DNA of 16,662 nucleotides from Candidatus Galligastranaerophilus gallistercoris (GCA_018710795.1 DVJH01000037.1:1-16662); one strand, 5' to 3'. Shown: positions 7,175-14,594, counted from the first letter of the stretch. Made by a program: numbers and translations. Notes: generated by a model from the sequence alone, not told the origin.

Positions 7175-9724
7175 CTAAAACGCTTTCAGGTTTGAAGTTT
7201 TATTATCAAGAACTTTAACTCCCGCTTTTGTAAAATCGACGGTATAGATTATATCTCCGTTTTCTTCTTTTGAATCTTTAATAAAACCTATGCCGAATGT
7301 CGGATGAAAAACCCTTGAACCTGCGGCAAAACCTTTTTTGTTTAAAACATCGGATGTATTGACCGCTTTTTGTTTGCATTTATTTATAAGATCCAAAACG
7401 TTTATTTCGGGCTTTGTGTCTTTTTTAATTTCTTTTTTGATTATTTTTTCTTCCTCAGGCGGTATAGGGGCGATTGATGAATTTGAAGCTTTCTTTTTTA
7501 CCACTATTGTTGTTTTTTTCTTTGCATCTTTTATGCTTGATGCCAGATTGTTCGGGTTTGAAGTTTGAGCGGGTTTTATTACGATGGAATTTGCCGATTT
7601 TGAAATTGAACCCGTTTCTTTTTTTGCTTTTTTAAATTGTTCAACCGCATTTTTAAAGCTTGATGAGGGTTGTTTGTATGAATAATTGCTATTATAGGCG
7701 GGAGTTTCTTTTGATGATTCAAAATCTTCTTCAATCAATGAAGATGGGATTTCATCAATAAATCTGCTTTTGGGGAAGAATTTAATATCTCCCCAGACAC
7801 GCCTTCTTTTTGCGTATGTAAGATGAAGAGTTTCTTTTGCTCTTGTAATTCCCACATACATTAACCTTCTTTCTTCTTCAAGTTCGTTTTTGTTTTCATA
7901 AACATTGTTTACGGCTTTTGACCCGGGGAATAACCCTTCTTCAAGCCCTACGAGAAATACAATCGGATATTCAAGACCTTTTGCCGCATGGAGGGTCATA
8001 AGCATAACGGATTTTTCTTCTTCTTTAACTTCATCAACATCCGATACGAGAGCCACCTGTGATAAGAAATTTCCGAGAATGCCCAAATCTTCTTCTTCGT
8101 CAATTTCAAAATCGTCATCTTCAAATTCTTTGATTACGTTGATAAATTCCTGCAGGTTTTCCAACCTTGATTGGTTTTCAACCGTATCTTCGCTTTTTAA
8201 TTCTCTTATATATCCTGTTTCTTCCATTACCATGGCGGCAAATTCGGAGAGCTCGAAATTGTTTTGTTTTTCTATCAGGGAATTTATCATATTTGCGAAA
8301 TTTAACAATGTTCCCGTGTGGCGGGTTGAAAAATCGGGATAATCGTTAATATTTTCTATAACGTCAAATGCAGAAATTTCTTTTTCATCCGCAACATCAA
8401 AGATTTTTTTTAAAGTTGTGTCTCCTATTCCTCTTTTGGGGACGTTTATTATTCTTCTTAAACTTTGATTATCGTGTTTATTGTAGATTAATTTTAAATA
8501 TGCGATTATGTCTTTAATTTCTTTTCTTTCATAGAATCTTAAGCCCCCTACTATTTTATAGGGAATGTTATTTGACATTAAAGCTTCTTCAATTCCTCTT
8601 GATTGGGCGTTTGTTCTGTAGAGAACGGCTATATCTTCATAGTTTGCGCCGTTTCTTTTTAAATCTTTTATTTTTTTTGCGATATAGTTGCTCTCGTCAT
8701 AATCTGATTCCGCTTCAAAAAGGATGATTTTATCTCCGTCGCCTTTTGTTGAATACAGGTTTTTATCAAGTCTTTCAACATTATTTTGAATAACTTCGTT
8801 TGCGGCGTTTAAGATATTTCCCGTTGAGCGGTAATTTTGTTCAAGCTTTATTAATTGCGTATTTTTATAATCTTTTTGAAAATTTAAAATTATTTTATAA
8901 TCCGCGCCTCTCCAGCTGTAAATTGACTGGTCGACATCGCCCACGGCGCAAAGGGAGCAGTCTTTTCTTGAGGCTTTATTTTCGTCAAATAAAAGTTTTA
9001 TAAATTCATACTGGGTTTTATTGGTATCCTGAAATTCATCAACCAGAATGTGTTTAAATCTTTCTTTATAATTTTCTCTTACAAGTTCGTTTTGTTTCAT
9101 TAAATTGACCGTGAGCATCAGCATGTCGTCAAAATCGAGCGCATTGTTGATTGCAAGCTGTTTTTCATATTCATAATAAATTTCGGAGATTTTCTCCGTC
9201 TTATAATCTCTTGCGCTTGTTGCAAAGGCGTAGGCGTCTTGCATTTTGTTTTTGGCATTTGATATTATTGATTTAATCAATTTAACTTCATAAATTTTTT
9301 CATCAAGGTTCATTTTTTTAACGGCGTTTTTGATTATTGTTTTGGTGTCGGTATCATCGTAAATTACGAAATTGTTGTTCCAGTGTCTGCCGTCTTTTGT
9401 TTGGTATGAATCAAGGTTTCTTCTTAAAATTTTACCCGAGATACTGTGAAACGTTCCGACCCACATTTTTCTGACCACGGGCTCTCCCAAATAAAGGCTT
9501 AATCTTGTCTGCATTTCACGGCTTGCTTTGTTTGTAAAAGTTACGGCAAGAATTTCAAACGGGTTTGCCCCCGTGTCAACAAGATTTGCAATTCTTGAGG
9601 TTAAAACTTTTGTCTTTCCGCTTCCTGCTCCCGCCAGCACGAGAATTGAGCCGTTTTTTGCTTCAACTGCCTCTTTTTGTCTGTCATTAAGCCCTTTAAG
9701 AAAGCCTGCTTCTTCCTGTATCAC
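7175..9724 (-). CDS. pcrA: ATP-dependent DNA helicase PcrA/UvrD (superfamily 1A)
   Basis: A 3'-5' DNA helicase for nucleotide excision repair, rolling-circle replication and removal of RNA polymerase or RecA from DNA. Motifs in the 849 residues: Q motif GLNDRQKEAV (11-20), Walker A AGAGSGKT (31-38), VTFTNKASREM (61-71), TFHSISGKILRR, Walker B LVDEFQDT (227-234), GDVDQSIYSWRGAD (262-275), EQNYRST (295-301), LYRTNAQSR (368-376), TLHAAKGLEYPIVFLVGLEE (577-596) and YVGITRAKE (623-631). A low-complexity Ser/Lys-rich linker (about 665-795) leads to a C-terminal Tudor-like domain (GSRVFHPTFGIGFI, 802-815) used by PcrA to bind RNA polymerase. The start is GTG at 9722-9724, supported by GAGGGG at 9734-9739. 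The gene heads a unit continuing into purSQL. Confidence 0.95.
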   Translation of the reverse strand: MIQEEAGFLKGLNDRQKEAVEAKNGSILVLAGAGSGKTKVLTSRIANLVDTGANPFEILAVTFTNKASREMQTRLSLYLGEPVVRKMWVGTFHSISGKILRRNLDSYQTKDGRHWNNNFVIYDDTDTKTIIKNAVKKMNLDEKIYEVKLIKSIISNAKNKMQDAYAFATSARDYKTEKISEIYYEYEKQLAINNALDFDDMLMLTVNLMKQNELVRENYKERFKHILVDEFQDTNKTQYEFIKLLFDENKASRKDCSLCAVGDVDQSIYSWRGADYKIILNFQKDYKNTQLIKLEQNYRSTGNILNAANEVIQNNVERLDKNLYSTKGDGDKIILFEAESDYDESNYIAKKIKDLKRNGANYEDIAVLYRTNAQSRGIEEALMSNNIPYKIVGGLRFYERKEIKDIIAYLKLIYNKHDNQSLRRIINVPKRGIGDTTLKKIFDVADEKEISAFDVIENINDYPDFSTRHTGTLLNFANMINSLIEKQNNFELSEFAAMVMEETGYIRELKSEDTVENQSRLENLQEFINVIKEFEDDDFEIDEEEDLGILGNFLSQVALVSDVDEVKEEEKSVMLMTLHAAKGLEYPIVFLVGLEEGLFPGSKAVNNVYENKNELEEERRLMYVGITRAKETLHLTYAKRRRVWGDIKFFPKSRFIDEIPSSLIEEDFESSKETPAYNSNYSYKQPSSSFKNAVEQFKKAKKETGSISKSANSIVIKPAQTSNPNNLASSIKDAKKKTTIVVKKKASNSSIAPIPPEEEKIIKKEIKKDTKPEINVLDLINKCKQKAVNTSDVLNKKGFAAGSRVFHPTFGIGFIKDSKEENGDIIYTVDFTKAGVKVLDNKTSNLKAF

Positions 9725-9755
9725 TTAAAATTTCCCCTCAATAAAAATAAAAAAA

Positions 9756-9789
9756 TTGAAAAATATTAAAAATATGCTATTATTATAAT
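9756..9789 (+). promoter_or_regulatory. Candidate promoter for the DprA-like gene
   Basis: TTGAAA (9756-9761), a 16-base spacer and an extended -10 TG-c-TATTAT (9775-9783) precede the gene. A consensus TATAAT at 9784-9789 is an alternative -10 without a matching -35. The ribosome-binding site AAGGA is at 9801-9805, 9 bases before the ATG. Confidence 0.4.
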
Positions 9790-9793
9790 ACAA
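9765..9793 (-). promoter_or_regulatory. Weak candidate promoter for pcrA-purSQL
   Basis: On the minus strand TTGTAT (9788-9793), a 17-base spacer and TTTAAT (9765-9770) could start transcription about 30 bases before the GTG. The region is so AT-rich that chance matches are likely, and it overlaps the candidate promoter of the divergent gene. Confidence 0.25.
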
Positions 9794-9814
9794 AAATTTT
9801 AAGGAAAATTTTAG

Positions 9815-10378
9815 ATGACTGAAAATTCAAACGAAAATCAACCGTCGATTATGGTTCCTTTGGATGATTTGGACAAAGTGTCGGATGACGATATCGATAA
9901 GGTTGATACTCTTGTACAGGAGCTTGCCACAATCAGGCAGTCTGCCAAGAAAATTGCCATTATCGGATCCAGAAACCTTGCAATTACGCACCAGCAAATT
10001 ATTGAAACTTTAACCACTTCCCTTGTTATGCAGGGAAATACAATTATAACATCGGGCGGCTCATCGGGGACAAATGCCGCTGCAATAAGGGGTGCGATGA
10101 AAGCAAACCCCCAGAATTTAAAGGTTATCCTTCCCCAAACGATAGGTCAGCAGCCTTCAGACGTTCAAGACCAGCTTATCGGTGTCCCGAACATTGTTGA
10201 ACATCCCGACAGAGCAATGATGACATTAACGGATGCTTCAAGAATATGCAACCGTGAAATTATAACGGAATGCCAGCAGTTGATTTGTTTCCTGTCGCAT
10301 ACGTCGGGAACTTTGCATAAAGCCGTTGAGTTTGCGGAAGAAGCACACAAAGTAGTTACCGTATTTTATCTTGATTAA
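9815..10378 (+). CDS. DprA/LOG-like Rossmann-fold protein, conserved cyanobacterial type
   Basis: Function unknown. The 187-residue protein has an acidic N-terminal tail (about 1-42) and a single Rossmann-like domain: IAIIGSRNLAITHQQ (47-61), ITSGGSSGTNAAAIRGAM (78-95), VILPQTIGQQP (104-114), NREIITECQQLICF (146-159) and a final VVTVFYLD. This layout matches proteins that cyanobacterial genomes label 'DNA recombination-mediator protein A', about 190 residues long. The resemblance to DprA covers only the nucleotide-binding fold: the SAM-like and winged-helix domains of true DprA are absent. The PGGxGTxxE motif of LOG cytokinin enzymes is also absent. A role in recombination is therefore not established. 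It appears to be a single-gene unit, with its own promoter and terminator. Confidence 0.8.
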   Translation: MTENSNENQPSIMVPLDDLDKVSDDDIDKVDTLVQELATIRQSAKKIAIIGSRNLAITHQQIIETLTTSLVMQGNTIITSGGSSGTNAAAIRGAMKANPQNLKVILPQTIGQQPSDVQDQLIGVPNIVEHPDRAMMTLTDASRICNREIITECQQLICFLSHTSGTLHKAVEFAEEAHKVVTVFYLD

Positions 10379-10400
10379 TTTCTTGTAAAGATATATGAAG

Positions 10401-10430
10401 CGCGCCGTTATTGAAACAGGCGCGTTTTTT
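10401..10430 (+). terminator. Intrinsic terminator after the DprA-like gene
   Basis: A GC-only 6-base-pair stem (CGCGCC at 10401-10406 with GGCGCG at 10419-10424) with a 12-base loop is followed by six T. It is strikingly GC-rich against the AT-rich surroundings and lies 23 bases after the stop codon. Confidence 0.8.
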
Positions 10431-10517
10431 AAAATGCTTTTTGTCAATTTTTACTTTCGGATAGTTTTTATTAATGTAAGGTTATAAAAAGCACAAATTT
10501 AATTTAAAAAGGAAGAA

Positions 10518-10760
10518 ATGTACGGTTACGAAAATGTCAGCTTTGTTGACAGGCTGCCCGATGATTTTATTCAGGTTCTGCCGGATACAAACAGACTTAA
10601 AGAAATTAAAAATTCAATAGATAAAAGGCTTAAAGCGCTTGAAAATAAGCTTTATATGAGTAACGCTTTATATGCAAGAAAAATAATTAATGAAGAAACG
10701 GCCGCAAAACATTTAAAAACGGGCATATATTTCAGCCCCACCGAGCATTTCGGAATATAG
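10518..10760 (+). CDS. Uncharacterised 80-residue protein with KTGIYFSP motif
   Basis: I do not recognise this protein. It starts at ATG 10518 just after AAGGAAG (10509-10515), a rather close ribosome-binding site. Residues 26-47 (RLKEIKNSIDKRLKALENKL) form a likely amphipathic helix or short coiled coil, followed by a second helix-like stretch (49-66). The C terminus carries K67-T-G-I-Y-F-S-P74 and six further residues. The neighbouring gene encodes K-T-E-L-Y-F-S-P at the same residue numbers, 67-74. There is no signal peptide or membrane segment, so the product is probably cytoplasmic. The next gene begins 12 bases after the stop, so the two are likely cotranscribed. The stop codon, ribosome-binding site and codon use like the neighbours support a real gene. 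Confidence 0.7.
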   Translation: MYGYENVSFVDRLPDDFIQVLPDTNRLKEIKNSIDKRLKALENKLYMSNALYARKIINEETAAKHLKTGIYFSPTEHFGI

Positions 10761-10772
10761 AAGGAAAGAAAA

Positions 10773-11141
10773 GTGAAATTATTTACGGAGCTTTTTAAAG
10801 GCGGGAAAAAGAAAAAAACTACCGCACCGAATACATCAATCAGGCTTTATACTTCAAGAAAACCGAAAGTCGAGCTTTCGATTGAAGAAATTGAAGCGAA
10901 GAAAAAAGAAGAAGAACTTTTAAATAAGATAAAAAGCGGGCTTGAGAACTTGAAAATGCACAGAGAAAACAAAACAGAGCTTTATTTCAGCCCCGTTTTG
11001 AAATATCTCCATGATGAAACTTTAAAGCTTGAAGAAAAAATCAAGCCTGAAGTGAATGATTCTTTGACGGCAAACGGAAAATATCGGGAATTAAGCTTTG
11101 AAAACCAGTATGCTCTGGGGCAGTTTGTTGTTTCGCTTTGA
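10773..11141 (+). CDS. Uncharacterised 122-residue charged protein with KTELYFSP motif
   Basis: I do not recognise this protein. It begins with GTG at 10773-10775, supported by AAGGAA at 10761-10766. The N terminus (MKLFTELFKGGKKKKT) is basic and amphipathic, possibly membrane- or nucleic-acid-associating. Residues 35-60 (ELSIEEIEAKKKEEEL onward) form a strongly charged helix or coiled coil. K67-T-E-L-Y-F-S-P74 matches the motif of the preceding gene in both sequence and position. A second acidic helix follows (79-93), and the end (GKYRELSFENQYALGQFVVSL) is less charged. It lies directly before atpD, with 73 bases between and no visible terminator, so some readthrough into the ATP synthase genes is possible. 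No functional claim can be made. Confidence 0.72.
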   Translation: MKLFTELFKGGKKKKTTAPNTSIRLYTSRKPKVELSIEEIEAKKKEEELLNKIKSGLENLKMHRENKTELYFSPVLKYLHDETLKLEEKIKPEVNDSLTANGKYRELSFENQYALGQFVVSL

Positions 11142-11152
11142 GAATTTATAAA
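11125..11152 (+). promoter_or_regulatory. Weak candidate promoter for atpD-atpC
   Basis: TTGTTG (11125-11130), a 16-base spacer and TATAAA (11147-11152) overlap the end of the preceding gene and would give a leader of about 55 bases. The match is modest. Cotranscription from upstream is an alternative. Confidence 0.25.
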
Positions 11153-11214
11153 ACACATTTGATTTTTTTTATGTTAATATCTTTTTGTAGACGGATAAAC
11201 AAAGGAGAAATCAA

Positions 11215-12630
11215 GTGTCAGAGAATGCTGCTGTTTTAGCCGATACGGGGGAGATTGTACAGGTTATAGGACCTGTTATTGACGTAGAATTTAAAAACGG
11301 GGATTTGCCCGAAATATACGATGCACTTGAAATTATCAATGACGACGGAACAAAAACCATTGCCGAAGTTCAGCAATTGCTGGGGCAAAATACCGTAAGA
11401 TCCGTTGCAATGTCTTCAACGGACGGTCTCAGAAGAAATATGAAAGTTATAAATACGAAGGCTCCCATTAAAATGCCCGTAGGTGAAGGAGTTTTGGGCA
11501 GAATATTAAACGTTCTGGGGCAGCCTGTCGATAATATGGGCGAAGTCAGGGCGGATGATTATGTTCCCATTCATAAAAATTCACCTTCTTTAACGGAGCA
11601 AAATACGAATATCGAAATTCTGGAAACCGGAATTAAAGTTATCGACCTTTTAATTCCCTATCAAAAAGGCGGCAAAATCGGCCTGTTCGGAGGTGCGGGC
11701 GTCGGCAAAACCGTTCTTATTATGGAATTAATTCACAATATTGCACACCAGCACTCGGGCGTTTCGGTGTTCGGAGGTGTGGGAGAAAGAACACGTGAAG
11801 GAAACGACCTTTATAACGAAATGAAAGAATCGGGCGTTTTGGATAAAGTTGCTCTTATATACGGGCAGATGAACGAACCTCCCGGAGCAAGAATGAGGGT
11901 CGGTTTATCGACTTTAACATGTGCCGAATATTTTAGAGATGTTAAACATCAAGACGTACTTTTATTTATAGATAATATTTTCAGATTTGTCCAAGCAGGA
12001 AGCGAAGTTTCGGCATTATTGGGCAGAATGCCTTCGGCTGTAGGCTATCAGCCGACGCTGGCGCAGGAAGTCGGCGAATTGCAGGAGAGAATTACATCCA
12101 CAAAAGACGGTTCAATTACTTCCGTTCAGGCAATTTATGTTCCCGCAGACGACCTAACGGACCCTGCCCCCGCTACGACATTTACACACCTTGATGCAAG
12201 CACCGTTTTATCAAGGAATATTGCATCTTTAGGTATTTATCCCGCTGCGGATCCTCTTGAATCAAATTCAAGGGCGCTTGACCCGAATATTGTAGGGGTT
12301 GAACATTACAGCGTTGCAAAAAAAGTTCTTGAAATTCTTCAAAAATATAAAGACTTGCAGGATATTATCGCAATATTGGGTATGGACGAGTTATCGGAAG
12401 AAGATAAGTTGACCGTTAACCGTGCAAGAAAAATTCAAAAATTCTTATCGCAGCCGTTTTTTGTTGCGGAGCAATTCTCGGGCACAAAAGGGGTTTATGT
12501 TAAACTTGAAGATTCAATTAAGGGCTTTAAGGGAATAATTGAAGGCAAATATGATGATATTCCCGAACAGGCGTTTTATATGGCAGGCACCATAGAAGAT
12601 GTTCTTGAAAAAGCTAAAAAATCTTCATAA
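11215..12630 (+). CDS. atpD: F1 ATP synthase subunit beta
   Basis: The catalytic subunit of the F1 motor, which makes ATP using the ion gradient across the membrane (or hydrolyses ATP to build the gradient in a fermenting cell). The 471 residues are full length. The start is GTG at 11215, with AAAGGAG at 11201-11207. Visible landmarks: QVIGPVIDVEF (16-26) in the N-terminal barrel, Walker A GGAGVGKT (159-166), catalytic Glu191 in GVGERTREG, NEPPGARMRV (220-229), Walker B LLFIDNIFRF (249-258), and the lever motif DELSEED (391-397). In cyanobacteria this gene is called atpB. It is followed by atpC after 12 bases. No other ATP synthase subunit gene is adjacent on either side, which is the cyanobacterial and chloroplast-like arrangement. 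Confidence 0.98.
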   Translation: MSENAAVLADTGEIVQVIGPVIDVEFKNGDLPEIYDALEIINDDGTKTIAEVQQLLGQNTVRSVAMSSTDGLRRNMKVINTKAPIKMPVGEGVLGRILNVLGQPVDNMGEVRADDYVPIHKNSPSLTEQNTNIEILETGIKVIDLLIPYQKGGKIGLFGGAGVGKTVLIMELIHNIAHQHSGVSVFGGVGERTREGNDLYNEMKESGVLDKVALIYGQMNEPPGARMRVGLSTLTCAEYFRDVKHQDVLLFIDNIFRFVQAGSEVSALLGRMPSAVGYQPTLAQEVGELQERITSTKDGSITSVQAIYVPADDLTDPAPATTFTHLDASTVLSRNIASLGIYPAADPLESNSRALDPNIVGVEHYSVAKKVLEILQKYKDLQDIIAILGMDELSEEDKLTVNRARKIQKFLSQPFFVAEQFSGTKGVYVKLEDSIKGFKGIIEGKYDDIPEQAFYMAGTIEDVLEKAKKSS

Positions 12631-12642
12631 AAAGGCAAAAAA

Positions 12643-13056
12643 ATGACTGATGAGAAAAAAATAAAACTGAAAATAGTAACCCAGAATAAAATTGTTTATG
12701 AAGGGTCGGTTAATTCCTTTTATACGGATACCATGAACGGCAGAATAGGGATTTTGCCCAATCATATGCCCATTACGAGCGTGCTTGAGATTGGAGTTAC
12801 AAAGGTTAACGAAGATAAAGAGCCCGTTTATGTAACCACAATGGGCGGCGTTATGCATTTTAAAGATAATGCTGCGGTTATTTTAACCGACATAGCGGAA
12901 TTAGGACAAGATATTGACGAAGTGCGCGCAAAAGAGGCATATAACAGAGCAAAAGCCAAGCTGGAAGCACATGCCGATAAATTAAGCGTAATTAAAGCGC
13001 AAATTGCTCTTAAAAAAGCAATTGCAAGGATATCTGCCACAAATAAGTATTTTTAA
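12643..13056 (+). CDS. atpC: F1 ATP synthase subunit epsilon
   Basis: The central-stalk subunit that links rotation to the membrane ring and can hold the enzyme in an inhibited state. The 137-residue length is normal. The N-terminal beta-sandwich contains GRIGILPNHMP (33-43) and the conserved TTMGGVMHF stretch. The C-terminal helical hairpin (about 91-132) begins with I-D-E-V-R-A (91-96), matching the I(L)DxxRA ATP-binding motif known from Bacillus-type epsilon, so ATP could set the inhibitory state; this is inference. It is the cyanobacterial 'atpE' gene. AAGG lies about 9 bases before the ATG. The next gene starts at the base after its stop codon. Confidence 0.96.
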   Translation: MTDEKKIKLKIVTQNKIVYEGSVNSFYTDTMNGRIGILPNHMPITSVLEIGVTKVNEDKEPVYVTTMGGVMHFKDNAAVILTDIAELGQDIDEVRAKEAYNRAKAKLEAHADKLSVIKAQIALKKAIARISATNKYF

Positions 13057-14115
13057 ATGATGAAGTTTACAAAAACATTATTACTCTGTCTTATATTAAT
13101 AATAAACGGATATAATACGGCGTTCGGTGCAGGGCTTACGCCATCGGAGCGTGTAGCAAGACAGAGTATTTTATATTCAATCGGGGATAATTATATTAAT
13201 GATGTTTTTTATACGGGCGGCTTGATTGTAAGGTGGAATAAATCCGAATTTCCGTTAAAAATTTGTGTTTTAAATATGGCGGACGCTCCTTCGTATTATT
13301 ATTATGCGATGTTAAGGGCCGCTCTTGCATGGCAGGAGGCAGTGCCCGAGGTATTAAGTGTTAAATTTACAAAAAATCCCGATGATGCCAATATAGTATT
13401 TAGAATAATCAAACAAACAAAACCCGTCAGCCAAACCAAAAACGATGAAAGTTACGCCCTTGCATATACCACTTTGGATATAGACGGAAAAACGCTTAAA
13501 AAAGCATATATTGATTTTTTTGATAAGGGTAAAACGGGAGAATATTTAAGAGCATATTCGGTTTTAGCCGTTGCGGTTCATGAATTCGGGCATGCTATCG
13601 GTCTTTCGGGGCACCCAAACATAGGTTCAAGCGTTATGTATGCTCTTTATAATTTAAGAACGGCAAGACAGTCGGATTTTATAGCGGCTGTTGATATAAA
13701 TACGGTGAAGCTTTTATATATGATTGAGCCTGATGTTACAAACGGAGATAAAACGTATGAAGATAATACGTATAAAGCCGATGTAATTCTGGGTACAAAA
13801 GAAGAAAGACTTGATGAAGCTATCAGAGCAAGAAAGAATGAAATGAAAATAAAACCCAATGACTCTCTGGTAAGAATTAATCTTGCACTTTTATATTTTG
13901 AAAAAAATGACATTGAGACAATGTATCAATATATTAAGGAAGCGGAAAAACTTGCAAAATATAAAGACGACTTTTTCAGAGTCCATGCAACTTATGTTTA
14001 TTATTATTACTATAAAAAAGATAAAAAGAATGCAAAATATCACCTGTACGAAGCGCTTCAATATCAAGACAACGACGGGTTAAGAGAACTTGAAAAATAT
14101 ATTGACAGGCTCTGA
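13057..14115 (+). CDS. Secreted matrixin-like zinc metalloprotease with C-terminal helical repeats
   Basis: A probable exported zinc protease of unknown substrate. The 352 residues comprise a signal peptide (hydrophobic 7-17, likely cleavage near AFGA at 22-25), a metzincin catalytic domain (about 50-222) and a helical tail (about 245-350) that looks like one or more TPR-type repeats (SLVRINLALLYFEKND). The zinc site is H175-E-F-G-H179 with a Gly182, and the third histidine is His186, one residue later than in the strict HExxHxxGxxH pattern. Met194 in SSVMY is the expected Met-turn. The ATG follows the atpC stop with no gap and no clear ribosome-binding site, so translation probably depends on atpC. 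The frame also offers ATG at 13060. Without homology search the exact family (M10A or a relative) is uncertain. Confidence 0.82.
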   Translation: MMKFTKTLLLCLILIINGYNTAFGAGLTPSERVARQSILYSIGDNYINDVFYTGGLIVRWNKSEFPLKICVLNMADAPSYYYYAMLRAALAWQEAVPEVLSVKFTKNPDDANIVFRIIKQTKPVSQTKNDESYALAYTTLDIDGKTLKKAYIDFFDKGKTGEYLRAYSVLAVAVHEFGHAIGLSGHPNIGSSVMYALYNLRTARQSDFIAAVDINTVKLLYMIEPDVTNGDKTYEDNTYKADVILGTKEERLDEAIRARKNEMKIKPNDSLVRINLALLYFEKNDIETMYQYIKEAEKLAKYKDDFFRVHATYVYYYYYKKDKKNAKYHLYEALQYQDNDGLRELEKYIDRL

Positions 14116-14132
14116 CAAAAAATATTTATCAT
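14102..14132 (+). promoter_or_regulatory. Candidate promoter for the 148-residue protein gene
   Basis: A perfect TTGACA (14102-14107) lies within the last codons of the metalloprotease gene. Possible -10 boxes are TTTATC after 17 bases (14125-14130) or TATCAT after 19 bases (14127-14132). Transcription would start about 10 bases before the ATG at 14148, which lacks a ribosome-binding site, so the mRNA may be nearly leaderless. The -10 match is imperfect. Confidence 0.35.
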
Positions 14133-14147
14133 ACGGTTTAACCTGAT

Positions 14148-14594
14148 ATGGAAATTTCATTTAAGGCAAATGTTATTCTTGATAAAAATTATGCGAAAAA
14201 TCCGCCAAAAAGCGTGGATAGAGCTAATTTGCTCGAGATTGCAAACCAATATAAAGAGGTTATGGAAGATAAAAGAACGCTCGGCGGCGCTCTGACCGAA
14301 GGTGATACCGTTATTTTATCCACAAAAAATTCAAGAGAAGGATATTATCTTTATACAAAATTTTATAAAGACGGAATAATGACAAAAGAGCCTTATTTTG
14401 AATGGTTTACCTGTAAGGCAAGAAACATTAAGACTCCTTTCAGTATTCATGATTTATATTATCCGACAAAACTTTTTCTTGCCAAAAAATCGGGATATGA
14501 AAAAAGACCCGGTGAAAATGCTCTAAGATATGCTCAAAGGGGGCTTGAACTCAGCATTGAGCAGCTTAGAAAAAAGAGACAGGGCATAATATAA
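14148..14594 (+). CDS. Uncharacterised 148-residue protein
   Basis: I do not recognise this protein. It has no signal peptide or membrane segment, and is basic and rich in Lys and Tyr. The N terminus MEISFKANVIL is strand-like and the middle (TEGDTVILSTKNSREGYYLYTKFYKDG, 50-76) looks like a beta hairpin region. YFEWFTCKARN (83-93) is hydrophobic-aromatic, and the C terminus (about 118-146) is a charged helix with ALRYAQRGLELSIEQLRKKR. It begins 32 bases after the metalloprotease and may be cotranscribed with it or use its own promoter overlapping that gene's end. Complete reading frame and codon use like its neighbours support a real gene; function is unknown. Confidence 0.75.
   Translation: MEISFKANVILDKNYAKNPPKSVDRANLLEIANQYKEVMEDKRTLGGALTEGDTVILSTKNSREGYYLYTKFYKDGIMTKEPYFEWFTCKARNIKTPFSIHDLYYPTKLFLAKKSGYEKRPGENALRYAQRGLELSIEQLRKKRQGII

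Noticed and set aside
7905..8342. 145-codon open frame on the plus strand within pcrA
   Set aside because: It lies opposite conserved helicase sequence; its Ser-rich translation is what the complement of Glu/Asp-rich coding yields.
9815..10378. LOG cytokinin-activating phosphoribohydrolase
   Set aside because: The required PGGxGTxxE motif is not present; the loop reads SGGSSGTNAAAIRG. Only the fold is similar.
10431..10517. Promoter for the two small genes (TTGTCA at 10441 with TATAAA at 10483)
   Set aside because: The spacing is 36 bases and no better pairing was found, so no promoter is claimed although one must exist after the upstream terminator.
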